From: Proteromonas lacertae | Lineage: Eukaryota; Sar; Bigyra; Opalinata; Proteromonadidae | Assembly (NCBI GenBank): GCA_002245135.1 | Contig: NGBS01000593.1 | Span: 1-64,000, forward strand | Reading direction: 5' to 3' | Length of the DNA stretch: 64,000 bases | In this document: one piece after another, positions 59,026-64,000 of the stretch | Position numbering within the stretch: position 1 is the first letter of the stretch | Layout of the letters: the number at the start of each line of letters is the position of its first letter | Position numbers and translations under genes: made by a program | Notes under the pieces: model-generated | Database searches by the model: none | Told to the model about the DNA's origin: nothing | Seen by the model: the letters and a program-made list of their open reading frames with translations, nothing else

Positions 59026-60897
59026 TTAAATAAACATTGGTAAAATATGAGCTTCGGTTGATAAAACTTCTCTAGTCAAATTTACATGCTTTTTATCTAC
59101 AAACAATAAATATAAGTATTTCAGCGTCTCAGATAATGTAAATGATTCCATCTTATCCATCAATTCACTATTCTCTTTACTCACATCTTTATAAACACCA
59201 TATCCATATTTTACTCGACATTTTTTCTCGATTCGTTTATAGATTAAATAGCCCCATTCACGATATTCAACATCACCAGTTAATTCATGAAGTATATATA
59301 ACGATTCGATCATTTCAGGTCGCAAATAGTAATATTTTATCTTACCTATACTTATATCTTCTTTTCCATTTTGAAATATCGAATATTCAGGTGATAATCC
59401 ACTCAATGTGGAATTATACATCGAAAAACAACTATACATTAAACTTTTACTATTTTTAAAATCTCGTTTTGCATTTTCACTTTCACTTTTACTGTAAGCT
59501 CCTAATGCTAGTAAACCAGCTACAAAACATACTAAATGATCCATTTTATGTTCAATTTTACCATTCTTTATATTCGCTATATATAACAATCCTTTGATTG
59601 ATGATTTTTGTAATAATTCATTACTCATTCCATCGATTGCTTTATCATACATTTCACGAAGATAATCTTCTTTCTTATTACCTTGTAACCATACTTTTAA
59701 TAAATATTCATAAAAAGAGTCACCCATACCACCAAACGTATAATCTTTACCAATTGCTTTACCTGATTCAGTATTATAGTAAAAAAAAAGAAAATTAAAA
59801 TTAAACTAATAAATAATAATGAATAAAAAAGGATATAAATGCAGTATATAATCCATTTGGAGGATTAATCTCTCTCAATATTTTATACACTTTCATTGCA
59901 CAGTCTGCATATTTTGGATTTCCTGTTACTCTAGATAATTCTCTAAATTCTAATTGCAATGTTCCCATTTCAGCTAAACCACTTTTACTACCTAACCAAC
60001 CACCACTTGTAGCACCAGATTGTAATGATATAAATGGCTATAGAAATTATAAAAAATATATATATACATATGGTAATCCAGATTTTGAATTAAATACTGG
60101 TAATAAACAATCTCCCAATTCAATTGCTTTTTTAAGAAATATTTCTTCTTTACTTAAGTAATAAACACTCAATAATCCACCTAATTCCCTTATTGTAATT
60201 TCAAACACTGATACAGAAGAAACTTTATCTTTATAACTGAAAGTCTGTAGAAAATTTTTGGCTCTTTCAAATTCTTCTTTAAATCCCATAATATATAATG
60301 TATCCAAATTATCCATTAATGTCATTGCTACATTTCCCCATCTATTGACTTTTTGACCACTGATTGGCTTGAGTTCATCAGCTCCAAATGCTTTTTCTTC
60401 ATATGATTTCCATATATGTCTGGCAGATTCTTTCACTTCTTCTGCTCGTTTATTCCAGAGATCCTTTGACATTATTGGATCGTCTTCTGGTGGTAGATAC
60501 CAATATTCACCACTAATTAACTCTTTTTCAGTTGGACGAGTTTGACTTGGTTGGACTGGAGAAATCTATTTATCAATTATATAGACCTTAATTATACTTG
60601 AGATATAATATTGAAATATTCATTTCTTGGTTGATTATTAGATATTTTTATTTCCTGTTGGTTTGATATTTGTGAATTTTGCTTATTGACAACATTTTCG
60701 TTATTATTTTGAATATTTATATTATTAATACTATCTCTATTGATAATAATTGGATTATCTTCAATGGAATCGGAAGAACGTTGTATTGAAGGTAATTTCG
60801 ATAGTATGATATAAAAAATGGTTATAAAATTTGACACTAACAGGAAAATTAATATCACATAGATATTTAAGTGACAGAATTTCGGTTTTTGTTTCAT
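59026..60897 (-). CDS. Class I α-1,2-mannosidase (GH47)
   Basis: Exons 60897-60598, 60565-60068, 60037-59837 and 59778-59026 give 583 residues. An N-terminal signal anchor (IYVILIFLLVSNFITIFYII) and an N, Q-rich stem precede the catalytic domain: SGATSGGWLGSKSGLAEMG, GGMGDSFYEYLLKVW, GKIEHKMDHLVCFVAGLLALG, YYLRPEMIESLYILHELTG. It trims mannose from N-glycans in the ER or Golgi. The third intron is AT-AC type. The protein ends shortly after the last conserved block. Confidence 0.95.
59779..59836 (-). other. U12-type AT-AC intron (58 nt) in the GH47 mannosidase
   Basis: The donor ATATCCTTTT is the exact U12 AT-AC consensus and the acceptor is TTTTTAC. Removing it gives NGLYTAFYNTESGKAIG, matching the family, and phase is kept. 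Confidence 0.93.
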
Positions 60898-61003
60898 TTA
60901 AAAAAAGCAAGCCAAGTTTCTAAATGTCATTTTAAAATAGAGAGATTTGTGTTTCATTCAAAAAAACACGATATTATATAAATGTTATTAACAGAATAAT
61001 ATT

Positions 61004-61862
61004 CTACAAATCTATTATATTATTATTATACGTATTTACATTTTCGTTAGAAAATACAGTAGTTCTTGAATAGTCTGAGATAAAAGAGTTTGTAATCCTG
61101 CATATTATATTGCTACTATCATCAAGCACATGTCTTTGCATATTTAGATAGACAGATGTGTTATTGTCCTGTTTACAGTATTTTGTATATTTTTTAGGTG
61201 GTATTAGAATTAGAGAATTAAAACATACTTCCATTATATTATCATCATCTTCATTAAATGTTACTCCAACGTTTCTGTTATTCATGTTAATTGTTTCTAC
61301 TTTTGCTTCCACATATCCAAAACCATATTCACCTTCATCAGTTTTTTTAGGATATTCTAAATACACATATTTTCCTATTTCTATATATTTTTCTTTATTT
61401 AATTCAATTTCAAGCTTTTGATAGTGGCTATACACCTTATTTTCTGTGAAATCAAATGTATATGGTGAAATACCATAATCATTGGATTTGGATTTAAATG
61501 GAGCAATTCTGTCAATATCTTTGTTAACATCAATTTTTTCATCAAAAATGGACTTCCAGCCTTTATAATGAACAGTGATGATATTGTTTTCATGCGATAC
61601 TACGATTGCAGGATACCAGTCACCTTTTAAATCTCTACAGTCTATAATCTTGCCTCTGTTTAATTCATATGAATTAATACTATTCATTAAATCCGAATTA
61701 TTCCAATTTTCTTCATTTTCTTCAACAAATAAATCTAATTCTAAATTAAATTTGCCAAATTTATTTAATGTGTAGTTATCTTGTATATTCTTCTTTAACT
61801 ATCACATAAATGCAAAAATATACTTTATATAGAAATTGCTTATCCATATCTTCTAATTTCAT
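61004..61862 (-). CDS. Tudor/chromo-barrel-like protein
   Basis: Exons 61862-61824 and 61798-61004 give 277 residues. At about residues 60-110, DCRDLKGDWYPAIVVSHE with ITVHYKGWKSIFDEKI is a tudor-knot/MBT-like barrel as in chromatin readers. A second barrel-like stretch follows (GYVEAKVETINMNN). No enzymatic domain is seen. It probably binds methylated histone or RNA, but the exact family is unclear. A perfect hairpin lies just upstream of the ATG. Confidence 0.7.
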
Positions 61863-61863
61863 T

Positions 61864-61894
61864 AACTGTAAAATTCTAAAGAAATTTTACAGTT
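61864..61894. repeat. Hairpin directly upstream of the Tudor-like gene
   Basis: The arms AACTGTAAAATT and AAATTTTACAGTT pair around CTAAAG, 2 bp upstream of the ATG on the minus strand. It could form in the 5' UTR or be a two-fold binding site in the promoter. No copy elsewhere in the window was noticed. Confidence 0.6.
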
Positions 61895-61949
61895 ATAAAA
61901 AACATACAACTAAAATTAAAAAATTAAAATTATAAATTGATAATATATT

Positions 61950-62671
61950 CTATCTTCTCCTTTTAGTAGTTGATCCAATAACAGATTTCTTTTTTGATTT
62001 TGAGCTTTCAATTGAATGTCTACTGCTGATACTAAAATTATCATCATAATTATTACTTCTCTTCTTTCTCTTCTATTTTAACAATAATACACATTATAAA
62101 ATTAAAATACTGGTTCATTATCAGACTCATCGTCGTATACATCATAAATTGCTGATGTATTTCCAACTACAGCAGATCCATAACTAATATTATAATCAGG
62201 TTGATCAAAATAGGAAGGGTTTGTTGTGGTTCTACCACTATTATTTAGACACTTGTCCAAATGACTTGCATACCTTTTTATTGATGTCTATTACGTAAAT
62301 TATTTAATATTTTTAATATATATATATACAGACCTTCCGCAATGATGACAATATATGGGAGGATCATCATTGCTTGGTGTTAACTCTATACAATCAATTT
62401 GATTATGTTCTATTGTATCATAAATTTCTTCCAGACTATAACTTTCTGTCTTCATTTGTCTATGACACTAAAAAATTAATCAAATTCAATTTACATCAAA
62501 TGCAATATCTTGACATATATCATTAAGTAATATATCAAATGTTATTTCTATTACTTTCTACAATATAGATATATCTTTAAATACATCTTCTAATGCTGTC
62601 TTATTTTCTTTTATTGCTGTCTTACGAGATGATGACCGTTTCTATAATAGATTTAACAAAAATACACTCAT
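61950..62671 (-). CDS. SGF11: SGF11 / ATXN7L3-like SAGA deubiquitinase subunit
   Basis: Exons 62671-62666, 62641-62585, 62557-62495, 62467-62334, 62273-62111 and 62072-61950 give 181 residues. The SGF11 zinc finger is YCHHCGRYASHLDKCLNNSG. An N-terminal helix (ILLNDICQDIAFD-like) precedes it and a basic tail ends it (KRKKRS...KRRR). In SAGA it activates the Ubp8 deubiquitinase on H2B. The first exon has only two codons. The fourth intron starts GTCTG, unlike the GTAT norm. Confidence 0.82.
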
Positions 62672-62723
62672 CGATAGTGCAAAAAAACGATTTTTGAATT
62701 CTTAAAACGGATTAATTATTGGA

Positions 62724-64000
62724 ATGAAAGAAAAAAGAAATTATAGATCATCCTCTAGTAGTAGAAGCAATAGTAGAAGTGTAAGCAGTAGGAGCAGTAG
62801 CCGAAGTAGTAAAAGCAAAAGTAGAAGCAGAAGTAGAAGTAGAGAGAAAACAATCAAAAGAAATAGTGATTCATATAGAAAAAGGGATTATAACAACACA
62901 AATAAATATAATGATAGAAAACCTAACAGCTATAATAGAGACAGGAGAGAATTTAATAATGAAAGACAGTATAATAGAAATACACCATTTAATTCAATGA
63001 AAAACCGACAAAAATTTACACCCAATGAAGAAGAGAATATAGAAGAAAAAGACAAAGAATTTCTACTAAATCAGTATAAAGAAAGGTCAATGATTCGTTT
63101 AAAAGTATATAATAATAATGTAATCATTTTATATAGGAAAATAGAGCAGAAATAATTGACAGAATTGCAAAACATGTGTTAGTATTTGAAACAAATCTAA
63201 TTGATGACTATGCTTTACTTGATCCAGAGATAGAAGATGATGATAAAACAAAACCATACGAATATTTAGATAATTTATCATTCAAAGAGCTTGAAGATTT
63301 GAAAATTGACATTAAGAAATTCATTGAGATATATAAGTATGAGAAGAATGAAAAGAATGAATATTTTAAAGTATTATATTATATATTACATATATATTAT
63401 AGGAATTTGAAAATTTAGTCGAAATACTAATTACTCGATTAGATAGTAAATATAGTAATGTTTTACCATCCATTCAAGTATGAATATATAATAATAATTA
63501 TTATTATTATTTTATATAGGAAAAAATATTAGACATTATACAGAACAAGTCGTCAAATGAATTAGAAAAATTGATTGAGAGTATAGAAAACAGTAACAGT
63601 ATAAATATATATATAAATTGTTATTATATTGGGTATAGTTGTAATGGAAGAAGATTTTTCTGAAAATGTAGTGCAACAAGCCAAGATAATGTTATATAAG
63701 CAAAAATTATCAAAATTACATGAAATTCTATTGGATAAAAGAAAAGTGTTGATAAAACCAAAGAATCATAGTGAAAATAGAAATAAAATAACAATAAAAG
63801 AAAGAGATGATGTAGTTGATGAAGAAAAGGAAGAAATAAATAATGATAATATACAATCAAATAATATAGAATCAACAGAAACAATAAAGCCAAAGTCAAA
63901 ACCATCATTATTATCGCCTACATCGACTACATTATCTTCAACAACAAATAAAATAGTCAAATCAAAAGAGAATAATCACAATGATAATTGGAAGATAGAA
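62724..64000 (+). CDS. CACTIN: Cactin (5' part; continues past the window)
   Basis: Exons 62724-63104, 63137-63370, 63403-63477, 63520-63598 and 63639-64000+. The N-terminus is an RS domain (SRSSSRSSKSKSRSRSRSRE) and a basic linker. The helical middle matches Cactin: RAEIIDRIAKHVLVFE, EPYEYLDNL-like PYEYLDNLSFKELEDLKIDI, and VVQQAKIMLYKQKLSKLHEI. Cactin is a spliceosome-associated protein. The conserved C-terminal domain is cut off by the window edge. Divergent from SGF11, with only about 50 bp between. Confidence 0.88.

Noticed and set aside
1-64000. CRISPR arrays, bacterial operons, rRNA or tRNA genes
   Set aside because: No regular spacer-repeat array, no Shine-Dalgarno-type layout, and no tRNA or rRNA signature was recognised by eye; a covariance search would be needed to exclude small RNAs.

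Overview
This is A+T-rich (about three-quarters A+T by eye) nuclear DNA of a unicellular eukaryote, densely packed with genes. Nearly every gene is cut by very short introns, mostly 24-45 nt, starting GTAT and ending TAG, with no obvious branch-point consensus. TAA, TAG and TGA all act as stops. I joined exons by hand; for the genes called complete the joined lengths are multiples of three and the proteins align to known families from memory. The host has centrioles and cilia or flagella (SAS-6, B9D2, a Tctex-type dynein light chain, a BBS-type chaperonin-like protein), RNAi (a Dicer) and apparently a minor spliceosome (at least four U12-type introns). I cannot name the species.

Layout. 0-4 kb: remains of a Maverick/Polinton-type element with a broken major capsid gene, an intact packaging ATPase, a further structural-type gene and a cysteine-rich gene on the other strand. 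4.2-12.8 kb: a minus-strand tandem array of a lineage-specific secreted/surface protein family, with two intact copies (B, C), three decayed ones, and a 638-bp foldback transposon inside one; a Rab18-like gene lies within it. 13-17.4 kb: one 1315-residue signalling protein joining a CK1-type kinase, FHA domains, two cyclic-nucleotide-binding domains and a C-terminal CaaX-like end. 17.7-52 kb: ordinary cellular genes on both strands (hAT-derived BED protein, SAS-6, DPY30, LMW-PTP, BBS-like chaperonin, Dicer, MMS19, B9D2, U2A', TFIIA-gamma, FKBP-TPR, ZnT, Tctex1, CCT2, HEATR3/SYO1, WD40 protein, CMGC kinase, RNF25-like ligase, TMEM260-like mannosyltransferase, PUS7). 52.5-58.9 kb: a second cluster of the surface family on the plus strand, all three copies decayed, with a GT92-type glycosyltransferase between them. 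59-64 kb: class I mannosidase, a Tudor/chromo-like protein, SGF11 and the start of Cactin.

The most interesting points are the minor-spliceosome introns (AT-AC introns of 48-58 nt in the CK1-FHA gene, B9D2 and the GH47 mannosidase, a GTATCCTTT intron in U2A', and a possible AT-AA intron in PUS7), the CK1-FHA-cNBD fusion, and the surface family, whose array shows tandem duplication, transposon insertion, microhomology deletion and gene conversion. Three otherwise conserved genes each contain a likely one-base frameshift near a homopolymer, so assembly error should be excluded before calling them broken.
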